A stretch of DNA of 64,000 nucleotides, taken from positions 62,001 to 126,000 of the forward strand of contig JASBSJ010000066.1 in the NCBI GenBank assembly GCA_030148985.1, written 5' to 3'. Every line of letters begins with the position of its first letter. The first letter of the stretch is position 1. The notes beneath the pieces are model-generated. The model did no database searches. It was not told where the DNA came from and worked only from the letters and a program-made list of their open reading frames with translations. The DNA comes from Sphingopyxis sp. (GTDB lineage: Bacteria > Pseudomonadota > Alphaproteobacteria > Sphingomonadales > Sphingomonadaceae). The translations under genes and the position numbers were made by a program. Below are positions 41,123 to 50,338 of this stretch, piece by piece.

Positions 41123-43212
41123 CACAATGCTTGCCCCGAATAACGCCGCTGTTCGCCACCCATCGAGATCCGGCGGCCGACAACCGCGGCAACCTTGTCG
41201 GCGCCGCCATCCAGCGTGGCAACATCGGCCACGGAACTCGTCAGCGAATCCGTGCCCAGAACGCCTTCGCCTTCAGACAGCAGTTGGAAAACCAGTTTCC
41301 TTGTTGCTCCGTCGTCGGCACGTTCCGTCAACACCGACAGGCGATTGAATATGTCGTTCAGCAGGTCGAGCGGCAGTGGTGCCGGCTCGGCTTCGAAAAT
41401 TCCGTCGAGAACCGACGGGAGCTTCTGTTCGCTTTCGTTGAAAAGCTCTTCATAGAGCTTCTCGCCCGGCCGCAGGCCCACGAACTTGATCATCACATCC
41501 TTGTCGGGAACACCGCCCGAAAGTCGGATCATCCGGCGGGCGATGTCGAGCACTTTGATCGGCTCTCCCATGTCGAGCACGAAAATCCGGCCGCGTTCGA
41601 CGTTTTTGGATCGGGCCGACGCTTGAAGCACGAGCTGCACCGCTTCGGACACCGTCATGAAAAAGCGTTCGATTTCGGGGTGGGTGACCGTCAGCGGCCC
41701 TCCCGCCAGCAACTGCTTCTCAAACAAGGGTATCAGCGAGCCGCTGGAGCCCAGAACATTGCCGAACCTGACGGTCAGAAACCGCGGCGACTGTGCCTTG
41801 CCGATCCCCGCCAGATCGAGGGCCTGGCAATAAAGTTCGCCGAGCCGTTTGGTCGCGCCCATCATGCCGATCGGGTTGACCGCCTTGTCGGTTGATACCT
41901 GGACCATGATCCGCGTTCCGAATCGGTTTGCGGCATCGGCAACATTTCGCGTGCCGAGCACATTGGTCTGGACACCGGCGCTTGGGTGGAGTTCGACGAT
42001 TGGCACATGTTTCAGCGCGGCTGCATGAAATACGAGTTCGGGCTTGAACTGCTTGAAGGCATTCATCACCTGCTTGCGCTGACGAATGCAGCAAAGCACG
42101 GCCGACCGCTCGATGTCGGGATAAGACGCCTTCATCTCATTATCGACTTCGTAAAGCGCAATTTCCGACGATTCGAGCAGGATGATTCGCGACGGCGCGA
42201 AAGAAGCGATCTGGCGTACCAATTCTCGCCCGATCGTACCGCCGGCACCGGTCACGAGCACGCAGCGACCCGTGATTGCGTTTTCAACCACCTTATAATC
42301 CAGAATGTTCTGCGAACGGCCCAGAAGGTCGCTTAACTGGATAGGGCGGAGCGCTTGCCCGGGCGCAGCCGTCGATGCGGTGCCACTGGCATCGTTGCGG
42401 CGTTGCGGCAAAGGAGAGGTCAGCTCGGGCAGGCAGGAAATGCTCAGCCCCAGACTTTCCGCCTTGGCGACCATCTGGAGAAAGGGGGTCTCGCGCAGCC
42501 GTTCGGGAGTCTCGGCGAAAATGATGCGGGTCGGATGCTTTCCCGTTTGCGCCTGTTGTTCGACGATTTTCGCCAGATCGGTCAGAATGCCCAGCACAGG
42601 CACGCCGCGGATCTTCATCGACATGGTGACGCGGTCGCTCAGCAGGATTCCCAGCGGTTTTCCGCCCGCGATCTGACGACGTTCGTTCGCGCGAAGCATC
42701 AGTTCGATATGGTCGCCCTTGCCCGCGAAAAGGGTATAGTCAGCAGGCTCTTGCGGGCCGCCCACCGTTTTGGGCGGGAAGATATTGCCCCTGATATATT
42801 CGCCAAGCAAGCGGCGCGCCAGGCGCGTTCCCATGAAGCCGTACAAGGTCAGCATGAAGAAGATGAAGGGCAAGGTCCGCGGCCGCCAATTGCCGAGGTC
42901 GCGAAAGCTGAGCAGCAACACCATCGCGGCGGTCATCATCGCCGCAAAGACGATCATCGCCTTGAATTCATAGATCGACGTGTATCGCCACGACAGGCGT
43001 TGCAAGCCAAGCAGCCGGTGCACCACAGCTCCGACCAGCGCAATGTAGGGCGTCACCGCCCAGATCGAGTTGTACATCGCGGTTGGCGGCAAGCTTCCGC
43101 TCGCTCGCAACCAGACCGCCAGATGCAGCGATACGGCAACGACGGCCACGTCCAGAGCCAGCACGACAACGTCCCGGACTCGAAAGTTAAAAGATCGATT
43201 GGCGCCGCTCAT
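41122..43212 (-). CDS. Membrane-bound nucleotide-sugar 4,6-dehydratase (CapD/PglF/WbpM family)
   Basis: A 696-residue protein with four N-terminal helices (about residues 12-130), a first Rossmann-like region, and a C-terminal SDR domain with TGAGGTIG at 321-328. The active site reads VSTDKAVNPIGMMGATKR. Met replaces the usual catalytic Tyr, as in WbpM- and PglF-type UDP-GlcNAc 4,6-dehydratases. The start at 43212 has AGGGGG upstream; a longer reading to 43302 is rejected for lack of a ribosome-binding site. It is the first gene of a leftward operon: capD, aminotransferase, sulfotransferase, wzy, OPX, barrel, lyase. Confidence 0.92.
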   Translation of the reverse strand: MSGANRSFNFRVRDVVVLALDVAVVAVSLHLAVWLRASGSLPPTAMYNSIWAVTPYIALVGAVVHRLLGLQRLSWRYTSIYEFKAMIVFAAMMTAAMVLLLSFRDLGNWRPRTLPFIFFMLTLYGFMGTRLARRLLGEYIRGNIFPPKTVGGPQEPADYTLFAGKGDHIELMLRANERRQIAGGKPLGILLSDRVTMSMKIRGVPVLGILTDLAKIVEQQAQTGKHPTRIIFAETPERLRETPFLQMVAKAESLGLSISCLPELTSPLPQRRNDASGTASTAAPGQALRPIQLSDLLGRSQNILDYKVVENAITGRCVLVTGAGGTIGRELVRQIASFAPSRIILLESSEIALYEVDNEMKASYPDIERSAVLCCIRQRKQVMNAFKQFKPELVFHAAALKHVPIVELHPSAGVQTNVLGTRNVADAANRFGTRIMVQVSTDKAVNPIGMMGATKRLGELYCQALDLAGIGKAQSPRFLTVRFGNVLGSSGSLIPLFEKQLLAGGPLTVTHPEIERFFMTVSEAVQLVLQASARSKNVERGRIFVLDMGEPIKVLDIARRMIRLSGGVPDKDVMIKFVGLRPGEKLYEELFNESEQKLPSVLDGIFEAEPAPLPLDLLNDIFNRLSVLTERADDGATRKLVFQLLSEGEGVLGTDSLTSSVADVATLDGGADKVAAVVGRRISMGGEQRRYSGQAL

Positions 43213-43621
43213 GAAGCCCCCTGTTAAAACAAGCGCGCGACCGACTGTTTCACCTGTGAACCGAAGCTTCTGAACGCTTTGGACGCGTTCGTGCCCGTTC
43301 ACACTTGAATATGTTTACACTCATTTAACCAGATTCGCCGTCTGCAAAAATTGGTAGAAATCGCGCTGTACCAAATGGCTATTGCCTACCCATTCGGTAT
43401 TAGAGTCATCCCAGCGATAGGGTGACGTAGTTCGATTGGCGCGGAATTCTAATACGTCCCAAGGTCGTCCATGACCCTTTGTTTCCATTTCACGAATTCC
43501 CGGCGACGGCTAATTTGGGAAAATCGCGGGGCTTCGCCCCATGGGCTAATTAGCGGCGACAGGAAAACCAGGGGTACGGGGCCCTCGTCCATCCCGATAT
43601 CGTGGAGTTGAGACCGGTCCG
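43213..43621. promoter_or_regulatory. Divergent promoter region of the second polysaccharide locus
   Basis: A 409-bp gap between capD (leftward) and the first glycosyltransferase (rightward), with no convincing gene. It is AT-richer than its surroundings, especially near 43300-43420, where divergent promoters are plausible. A nested inverted repeat lies at 43509-43554: outer arms GCTAATT and AATTAGC enclose GGGGC-ttc-GCCCC (43528-43540). CGGCGAC occurs on both sides of this structure (43501 and 43554). No known operator was recognised. Confidence 0.4.
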
Positions 43622-44782
43622 ATGACGTGCGATGCAAGCCGACCATTGCGAATTTGCTTTCCAATTGCAGATCGGGCCAGGGAGGTTGGCGGCAGCCATA
43701 TTTCCGCGATGACGCTCATCCAGAATCTCGACCGACGCCGGTTCGACCCCAGGGTTATCTTGATTGGCGAGACTGGACGCGTCGATTGGCTGGCCCGAAA
43801 CGCAGGCGAATCGCCCGAGCGGATATTGCCCGGCCTTTCCAGCAAACCCGGCCTTTTAAGTTCGGTCCGCATCTTCCGTGAAGCGATCCGCCTGCTGTCG
43901 AGCGGCAGGTTCGATGTCGTTCATACCAACGAGGGGCGTATGCATGCCTTGTGGGGTTCTGCTGCACGGGTCTGCGGGGTCGCGCATGTGTGGCATCATC
44001 GCGGCAACCCCGACGCACGCGGATTGCGCTTTCTGGCCCCGTTGACCGCCAATCAGGTCATATCGGTCTCCCGCTTCGCCGCTCCATATCGCTCGGGCTA
44101 TTCTGCCGCGCGTCGCTGCACGGTTATTCACAGTCCGTTCGACCTATCCATCGCCGATACCAGCAGGACCGAGGGACGGCGGCGGGCACTCGCCGAGCTT
44201 GGGTTGACAGACGAGGCCATGCTGGTCGGTTTTTTCGGCCATTTCAGCGATCGCAAACGCCCCCTGAAGTTCATCGAGACGATTGCCGCGGTCAGGCGGG
44301 CCGACCCCGCAATTCCGGTCCATGGACTGATGTTTGGCGAGGAACATGATCGCGGGCTGCAAAATCAGATGGAACAGGCGATCGAACGTCTTGGCTTGCA
44401 GGGGCGCATACACCTTATGGGTTTTCGCAAGCCCGGCGAAACCTGGCTCGCTGGCTGCGATGTTCTGCTGGTCCCCGCGGTCGAGGAACCTTTTGGGCGA
44501 ACCCTGATCGAAGCCATGCTGGTCGGAACGCCGATCGTGGCTGCGGCATCGGGCGGAAATGTCGAAGCGATCGACGATAAGCGGACGGGATTGCTGGCGC
44601 CCCTCGACGATCCGGAGGCGCTGGCGCGCGCGTTGCTCTCCCTTCTGCGTGATCCGGCTCTCGCACAGTCGATCCGCCTGAACGCGAGGGATCATGCTTT
44701 GGCCAGTTTTGGCATTGAAACACATGTCCGCGGCGTGGAGGCGATTTACGATCGGATCAACGCGGGGAGGAGGGTGCGATGA
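43622..44782 (+). CDS. Glycosyltransferase family 4 protein
   Basis: A 386-residue GT-B enzyme. The N-terminal domain starts RICFPIADRAREVGGSHISAM, with a GGS loop typical of GT4. The C-terminal domain has VGFFGHFSDRKRP and the nucleotide-sugar motif PAVEEPFGRTLIEAM, a variant of the E-x7-E element. It opens the rightward operon of about eight genes. The ATG at 43622 lacks a strong ribosome-binding site, so the exact start is less certain. It has an ATGA overlap with the next gene. Donor and acceptor are unknown. Confidence 0.88.
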   Translation: MTCDASRPLRICFPIADRAREVGGSHISAMTLIQNLDRRRFDPRVILIGETGRVDWLARNAGESPERILPGLSSKPGLLSSVRIFREAIRLLSSGRFDVVHTNEGRMHALWGSAARVCGVAHVWHHRGNPDARGLRFLAPLTANQVISVSRFAAPYRSGYSAARRCTVIHSPFDLSIADTSRTEGRRRALAELGLTDEAMLVGFFGHFSDRKRPLKFIETIAAVRRADPAIPVHGLMFGEEHDRGLQNQMEQAIERLGLQGRIHLMGFRKPGETWLAGCDVLLVPAVEEPFGRTLIEAMLVGTPIVAAASGGNVEAIDDKRTGLLAPLDDPEALARALLSLLRDPALAQSIRLNARDHALASFGIETHVRGVEAIYDRINAGRRVR

Positions 44783-45972
44783 TTGTGCTTCATATCATAA
44801 CCGCCCTCAATGTCGGCGGCGCCGAGACGATGTTGTGCAAATATCTGGAGAATCACAGCGCCGACGGCACGAAGCATGTCGTGCTTTCGCTGATGCGGCC
44901 GGGCCCCAAAGCGGCGCAGATCAAGGCGCTGGGGATCCCGGTCTACACCCTCGGCATGAAACATTGGCTTCCCGGGCCATTGGAAGCTCTGCGTCTCGTC
45001 CGGCTGGTCAACCTCATTCGCCCAGACCTTCTCCACGGATGGATGTATCACGGCAACCTTGCCGCCAGCTTTGCCCATGCCGTTCTGGCGTCCAATCTTC
45101 CGCTTGTCTGGAATGTCCGGCATTCGCTGGCCGATCCCAAACGGGAGAACTGGCGCACGCGGGCGCTCTTGAAACTGAGCGCCGCCATCTCCTGGCGCCC
45201 CTCCGCAATTGTCTATAATTCCGCGGTCGCGGCGACCCAGCATCAGCATGTCGGCTACTCGGCCGATAATGCATTGGTGCTACCCAACGGATTCGACTTT
45301 GACCTCTTCAGGCCGAACGGCGAAGCGCGAAAGCGCCTCAATCTGGAGTTCGAGATCGACCCGGACACGATACTGGTCGGAAAAATTGCTCGCCTGCATC
45401 CGATGAAAGACCATGCCATGCTGGTCGAAGCGGTCGCTCTCGCCAGGGCGCGCGGGCATGACCTGCATCTGCTGATGGTCGGTGAAGGCCTGGCGACGCC
45501 CCCGCCGGATCTCCAGGACCAGATAAGCCGGCTTTTGCCTGTGGACCGTGTCAGCGTAGGCGGCGCAAGGCCAGACGTCGCCGATCTGCTCCCCGGCCTC
45601 GACATACTTGCCGTCTCGTCCGCTTGGGGGGAGGGTTTCCCGAATGTCATCGGGGAGGCGCTGGCCTGCCAGGTGCCCGTTGTCGCGACCGACGTCGGGG
45701 ACAGCGCCTTGATCGTCGCGGACAGCGGTATTGTCGTGCCGCCCGGCGATGCCGAGGCGTTTGCAATGGCCTTGGCGGAGATCGCTTCGCTGGGCCCCGA
45801 CGGGCGCAAGTCGCTGGGATCGGCGGGAAGACATCGCGGCAAGGCGAATTACAGCCTTAAGGAGATTTCCAAACGCTATGACGAGATGCATCACGATCTT
45901 GTCTGCAGGAAGAGCCATTCCGGTGTAATGCCGCTATCCAACGACGACAGGAAGAGTGCGCAGCGACAATGA
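44779..45972 (+). CDS. Glycosyltransferase family 4 protein
   Basis: A 397-residue GT-B enzyme starting MIVLHIITALNVGGAETM, the common GT4 opening with the GGAE loop. The C-terminal donor-binding domain shows VGKIARLHPMKDHAM, LAVSSAWGEGFPNVIGEALAC (E-x7-E element) and VVPPGDAEAFA. It overlaps both neighbours by four bases (ATGA), so it is translated with the GT4-phosphoglycosyltransferase fusion that follows. It probably adds one sugar of the repeat unit on the cytoplasmic face. The last 20 residues are polar and unrelated to the fold. Confidence 0.9.
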   Translation: MIVLHIITALNVGGAETMLCKYLENHSADGTKHVVLSLMRPGPKAAQIKALGIPVYTLGMKHWLPGPLEALRLVRLVNLIRPDLLHGWMYHGNLAASFAHAVLASNLPLVWNVRHSLADPKRENWRTRALLKLSAAISWRPSAIVYNSAVAATQHQHVGYSADNALVLPNGFDFDLFRPNGEARKRLNLEFEIDPDTILVGKIARLHPMKDHAMLVEAVALARARGHDLHLLMVGEGLATPPPDLQDQISRLLPVDRVSVGGARPDVADLLPGLDILAVSSAWGEGFPNVIGEALACQVPVVATDVGDSALIVADSGIVVPPGDAEAFAMALAEIASLGPDGRKSLGSAGRHRGKANYSLKEISKRYDEMHHDLVCRKSHSGVMPLSNDDRKSAQRQ

Positions 45973-47774
45973 AGATACTCGTGTTATCCAGTCTGGCGTA
46001 TTCACTGACGAACTTTCGCGGCACATTGCTGACTGCGATGGTCGAGGCGGGGCACCAAGTCATCGCCTGCGCCCCGGATGAGAATGCGCAGGTCCGGGAC
46101 TGGCTCGCGAACAAGGGCATCGGCTTTCGCACGATGCGAATGGCGCGGGCGGGCATGAACCCGTTTGCCGATACGGTGACCCTGTGGGATCTGGTTTCGC
46201 TGATGCGCAAGGAACGGCCCGATGTCGTCCTCGCCTACACACAGAAGCCGATCATCTATGGTGGGCTGGCGGCCCGGCTGGTGGGCGGTATCCGCTATTT
46301 CGCAATGTGCAGCGGGCTGGGGCATGCATTTTCCGGCGACGGCGGCCTGCGGTCGCGCGTCCTGAAAAAGATTGTCAGCCTTTTGTATCGAGCCGCCGTT
46401 GCGAAGGCATCGGGTGTGTTTGTCTTCAACCGCGACGACAATGACGAAATGCGCGACAACGGGATATTGGCGCCGCACCAGACGGCGATCCAGGTGCCTG
46501 GGTCGGGCATCGACCTTTTGCGTTTCCGGCATCAGCCGCTACCGCCGGGGCCGCCCAAATTTTTGATGATCGCGCGGCTGCTTCGCGACAAAGGGCCCGG
46601 CGAATTTGCCGCGGCCGCTGCGATCGTGCGACGCAAATTCCCCGAAGCCCGGTTTCTGCTGCTGGGGCCGTTCGATGCAAATCCCAGCAATATTTCCCAA
46701 ACCGAGCTGGACAGCTGGCAGTCCGACGGGCTGATCGAATATCTTGGCTCGACATCCGACGTGCAGCCTTTTCTGGCCGATTGCACGGTGTTCGTCCTCC
46801 CGACCTATTATCGAGAGGGCCTGCCGCGTACGATCCTCGAAGCGATGGCGACGGGAAGGGCGATCATCACCACCGACACGCCCGGGTGCCGCGAAACCGT
46901 GACCAAGGATACCAACGGGATATTGGTGCCGCCGCGTGACGTCGCGGCTCTGGCGGCAGCGATGGAAAAAATGGCCGAGGATCCCGGCCTGTGCGAACGC
47001 TACGGCGCTGCGTCACGAAAGATTGCCGAAGAATGTTTCGACGTCCACCGCGTCAATGCGATCCTGCTTGGAAATATGGGTCTTGATCGTTCTGTGCCAA
47101 ATTCTGCGGCAATGATTGACGGTCATGTCCTCTCGGGCGGCGATGCCCGCTCCGCCGGATTGGCCAGGAGCTCCAGGATGCGCCGGATCGTCGATGCGAT
47201 CGTCGCCACGCTGGGGCTGGCGGTGCTGTTGCCATTGCTTCTGATCGTCGCTCTGATGGTCGCGGTCGCGCTGGGCCGGCCGGTTCTGTTTCGCCAGCAA
47301 CGGGTCGGGCTGACGGGACAGGTTTTTACCCTCGTCAAATTCCGCACGATGACCGATGCGCGCGATGCTGAGGGAAAATTGCTGTCGGATAGCGAACGCA
47401 CCACCAATTTCGGCGGGTTCATGCGCCGCTTCCGAATCGATGAATTGCCCGAGCTTTGGAATGTGCTGCGCGGCGAGATGAGCCTCTTTGGTCCCCGGCC
47501 TTTGCTTCCCGAAACCATTCGCGATTTCGGTGTCGATGGATTGACGCGTTGCTCCATCCGCCCCGGGCTGACAGGATGGGCCCAAATTTGCGGCGGCCCC
47601 TTGCTTGGTCAGAAGGAAAAGCTGGCGCTGGACAATTGGTATGTGATGAATCGCAGCTGGAAAACCGATATGGCGATCCTGTTGCGGACTTTCATGGTCA
47701 TCGTGCGCGATGACCGGGTGGACAATCGGGAAGCGGGGAGGGGACATGCGGGCTTTGATCGTCGGCGCGGTTGA
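45969..47774 (+). CDS. GT4 glycosyltransferase - monotopic phosphoglycosyltransferase fusion
   Basis: A 601-residue bifunctional protein. Residues 1 to about 365 are a GT4 domain of PglA type (SSLAYSLTNFRGTLL, YTQKPIIYGGLAARL, ARLLRDKGPGEF, LPTYYREGLPRTILEAMA). After a short linker, residues from about 400 form a PglC-like sugar transferase: a re-entrant hydrophobic helix (VDAIVATLGLAVLLPLLLIV), FRQQRVGLTGQ, KFRTMTDARD, the catalytic RIDELPEL Asp-Glu pair, LFGPRPLLPE and RPGLTGWAQI. One protein could thus start the repeat unit and add the second sugar. It overlaps the formyltransferase gene by 29 bp. Confidence 0.92.
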   Translation: MKILVLSSLAYSLTNFRGTLLTAMVEAGHQVIACAPDENAQVRDWLANKGIGFRTMRMARAGMNPFADTVTLWDLVSLMRKERPDVVLAYTQKPIIYGGLAARLVGGIRYFAMCSGLGHAFSGDGGLRSRVLKKIVSLLYRAAVAKASGVFVFNRDDNDEMRDNGILAPHQTAIQVPGSGIDLLRFRHQPLPPGPPKFLMIARLLRDKGPGEFAAAAAIVRRKFPEARFLLLGPFDANPSNISQTELDSWQSDGLIEYLGSTSDVQPFLADCTVFVLPTYYREGLPRTILEAMATGRAIITTDTPGCRETVTKDTNGILVPPRDVAALAAAMEKMAEDPGLCERYGAASRKIAEECFDVHRVNAILLGNMGLDRSVPNSAAMIDGHVLSGGDARSAGLARSSRMRRIVDAIVATLGLAVLLPLLLIVALMVAVALGRPVLFRQQRVGLTGQVFTLVKFRTMTDARDAEGKLLSDSERTTNFGGFMRRFRIDELPELWNVLRGEMSLFGPRPLLPETIRDFGVDGLTRCSIRPGLTGWAQICGGPLLGQKEKLALDNWYVMNRSWKTDMAILLRTFMVIVRDDRVDNREAGRGHAGFDRRRG

Positions 47775-48660
47775 AGGTACGCAGGTCGCCATTCGGACAA
47801 TCGCGGCAGCCGCAGGCTGGAGCGTTTGCGGGCTGGTGACGCTTCCGCGCGACAAATCGGAACGACATTCCGATTTTGTCGATCTCGGCCCCGACGCCGA
47901 GAAGGTCGGGGCGCGGATCATCTACGCGAGTAACAGCAATAGCGAAGATATATGCAGAGCGGTTGAGGAACTCGCCCCCGACTACACATTCGTTATTGGC
48001 TGGTCACAGATCTGCGGTCCGGAGTTCCGGGCGGCCGCGAGGGGTAACGTCATCGGCTATCATCCGGCGGCCTTGCCCCGGCTGCGTGGCCGGGCGGCCT
48101 TGCCGTGGACGATCCTGCTGGATGAAAAGATCACGGCATCGACCCTGTTCTGGATCGACGACGGTGTCGATTCCGGCGATATTCTAGCCCAAAAATTCTT
48201 TCATGTTGCGCCGAGGGAGACCGCGGCCACGCTGTATCAGAAGCATATGGCGGCGTTGCGCGGCATTCTCGATCTCGCCCTGCCGGCGCTGCACGCTGGT
48301 GACGAGATTCGGCAGGAGCAGAATTCGGATTGCGCCACCTATGCGACCAAACGCGTGCCGGAGGACGGCCGGATCGACTGGCGCGGGTCGGCAAATGAGA
48401 TCGACCGGCTGATCCGTGCGGTGGGACGTCCCTATCCCGGCGCGTTCACGAGTTTCAAGGATCGCCGCATCGTCATTCATGGGTCGCAAATCAGATATGG
48501 TGCGGGTTTGCACGCGTTGCCGGGACAAATAGTCGCGCGCCAGGATCGAAAATTTTCCGTGATGTGCGGCGACGGCATGATCGTCGACATCGACGATTTT
48601 GAATCCGTGCCCGACGGCAATTTGCCGCCGCTGCACGCGGTTTTGGGAAGACCGGCATGA
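47746..48660 (+). CDS. Formyltransferase-fold protein (putative sugar N-formyltransferase)
   Basis: A 304-residue relative of ArnA and methionyl-tRNA formyltransferase. It starts at ATG 47746 behind GGGGAGGGG, within the end of the previous gene. The folate-binding core reads GYHPAALPRLRGRAALPW, then VDSGDIL. His106 and Asp142 align with the catalytic His and Asp of the family. The catalytic Asn two residues before the His is replaced by Gly104, although an Asn lies at 101. A C-terminal OB-like domain follows (IDWRGSANEIDRLIRAVGRPYPGAF). Its ATGA overlap with a PIG-L deacetylase suggests exchange of an N-acetyl for an N-formyl group on a sugar. Confidence 0.82.
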   Translation: MRALIVGAVEGTQVAIRTIAAAAGWSVCGLVTLPRDKSERHSDFVDLGPDAEKVGARIIYASNSNSEDICRAVEELAPDYTFVIGWSQICGPEFRAAARGNVIGYHPAALPRLRGRAALPWTILLDEKITASTLFWIDDGVDSGDILAQKFFHVAPRETAATLYQKHMAALRGILDLALPALHAGDEIRQEQNSDCATYATKRVPEDGRIDWRGSANEIDRLIRAVGRPYPGAFTSFKDRRIVIHGSQIRYGAGLHALPGQIVARQDRKFSVMCGDGMIVDIDDFESVPDGNLPPLHAVLGRPA

Positions 48661-49343
48661 GCATGATCGACCGTATCGGAACGACATTGGTGCTGGCGCC
48701 GCACCCTGATGACGAGGTGCTCGGGTGCGGGGGGGTGATCGCGCGCCTGACGGCCAGCGGTAAACCGGTCGATGTGGCGATCGTGACGCGGGGAATGCCG
48801 CCCGCCTATCCGCCCGAGCAGGTGGAGCAGGTCGTGGCGGAAACCAAGGCATCGCATGCCCTGTTGGGTGTCCGGAATAGCCATTTTCTCGATCTGCCCG
48901 CCGCTGCACTTGATCGGGTGCCGCAGGCGGAACTCAATGCGGCGGTTCGCAAGGTCATACTCGCCGTTCAACCGGACACGATATTCGTGCCATTTGTCGG
49001 CGATATCCATGTCGACCATCAGCTCGTATTCTCGGCCGCGATGGTGGCGTCGCGACCGACGGGTGGGTTTCGCCCGTGCCGCATCCTGGCTTATGAGACC
49101 GTTTCGGAAACCAATTGGGACGCGCCGTATCTCAGCCCCTCCTTTGTCCCGAATATCTTCATTTCCATCGACGGGTATCTGGAGAAAAAGCTCGCGGCGT
49201 TCGAAAGAGTGGCCTCGCAGGTCAAGGAATTTCCCAATGAGCGGTCGGTACGTGCGCTCACGGCGCTTGCTGAATTGCGGGGAGCCTGCGTCCATGTGCC
49301 CGCGGCGGAAGCCTTTGTGCTGGTGCGCGAGATCGACGGCTGA
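48657..49343 (+). CDS. PIG-L family zinc-dependent N-deacetylase
   Basis: A 228-residue deacetylase of the PIG-L/LmbE fold. The metal-site motif APHPDDE is at residues 14-20 and the second ligand element is DIHVDHQ at about 116-122. These enzymes remove N-acetyl groups from GlcNAc-containing lipids or nucleotide sugars. It overlaps the formyltransferase gene (ATGA) and is followed at once by an ATP-grasp gene (TGATG). It probably exposes an amine that the formyltransferase or ATP-grasp enzyme then acylates. Confidence 0.9.
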   Translation: MSMIDRIGTTLVLAPHPDDEVLGCGGVIARLTASGKPVDVAIVTRGMPPAYPPEQVEQVVAETKASHALLGVRNSHFLDLPAAALDRVPQAELNAAVRKVILAVQPDTIFVPFVGDIHVDHQLVFSAAMVASRPTGGFRPCRILAYETVSETNWDAPYLSPSFVPNIFISIDGYLEKKLAAFERVASQVKEFPNERSVRALTALAELRGACVHVPAAEAFVLVREIDG

Positions 49344-50335
49344 TGGAAAACGGAGGAGCAGGCCAGGGCCGTGACAAGATCACGATAATGATCAGCTCCG
49401 CCGGGCGGCGCGGCGAGTTGTTGCAGTGCTTCCGGGCATCGGCTGCCGAACTCGGCGTTTCGTTGACCATTCTTGCGTGCGACCTCGAACCCGAATGGAG
49501 CGCGGCGTGCCAGTTGGCCGATCGTTCCTTTGCCGTCCCGCGCGCGGACAGCGCAGACTATGTCCCCGCGCTGCTATCGCTGTGCTCGGATAACGGCGTC
49601 GATCTGTTGATCCCAACCATCGATACCGAACTGCTGGCGCTGAGCGAGAACGTCGATCGTTTCCGCGAGGCGGGCATTTGGGTCAGCGTGGGGAGCCCTT
49701 CATTCGTGCGGATGGCGCGCGACAAGATGGCAACGGCGCAGGCGCTCGGCGCCTTTGACATCGCGACGCCCGCAACATTTCCGCTTGCGGTTGTTCGGGA
49801 CGATCCCGACCGCCATTCATGGCCGATGATCGTGAAACCGAACCATGGGAGCGCAGGCCGCCTGATCTCGGTTGCAAATTCGGCTGCCGATCTCCCCGCG
49901 GTCGAACCGGAACCCCTGATCGTCCAGCAACTGCTGTCGGGCCCCGAATATACGATCAACATGTTTTTCGACCGGACCGGCAAGGTCCGGACCGTGATAC
50001 CGCATTGTCGGATCAGAACGCGCGCGGGTGAGGTGGAAAAAGGCGTGACCGAACGGCACCCCGCGCTTTGTCATATCGGATGGGAATTGGGCAGGTCGCT
50101 GGAGGGAGTGAGGGGCGTCATCTGTTTTCAGGCGATCGTTACCGATAAGGGTCCCTTTGTTTTCGAGATCAATGCACGATTTGGCGGCGGTTACCCCCTT
50201 GCTCACGCCGCCGGCGCGCATTTCGCGCGCTGGCTGCTCGAAGAAGCTGCCGGGCTTGAGCCGACCGCCAATGACGATTGGCGCGAGGATATTCGTATGC
50301 TTCGCTATGATGCCGCCGTGTTCGGCGAGGCATGA
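49343..50335 (+). CDS. ATP-grasp domain protein (carboxylate-amine ligase-like)
   Basis: A 330-residue protein resembling the carbamoyl-phosphate-synthase-like ATP-grasp group. The N-terminal pre-grasp domain has IMISSAGRRGELLQCFR, and the grasp core includes WPMIVKPNHGSAGRLIS, a PLIVQQLLSGPEYTINMFF strand, and the metal-binding FVFEINARFGGGYPLAH. It starts one base inside the PIG-L stop. These enzymes form amide or related bonds via acyl phosphates. In this setting it may attach an amino acid or similar acid to an amino sugar. The substrate is unknown. Confidence 0.85.
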   Translation: MENGGAGQGRDKITIMISSAGRRGELLQCFRASAAELGVSLTILACDLEPEWSAACQLADRSFAVPRADSADYVPALLSLCSDNGVDLLIPTIDTELLALSENVDRFREAGIWVSVGSPSFVRMARDKMATAQALGAFDIATPATFPLAVVRDDPDRHSWPMIVKPNHGSAGRLISVANSAADLPAVEPEPLIVQQLLSGPEYTINMFFDRTGKVRTVIPHCRIRTRAGEVEKGVTERHPALCHIGWELGRSLEGVRGVICFQAIVTDKGPFVFEINARFGGGYPLAHAAGAHFARWLLEEAAGLEPTANDDWREDIRMLRYDAAVFGEA

Positions 50336-50338
50336 ACG

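Noticed and set aside
43501-43560. Mobile-element end or attachment site from CGGCGAC repeats flanking a hairpin
   Set aside because: The repeats are only seven bases long and no recombinase or broken gene is nearby, so a regulatory or chance origin is simpler.
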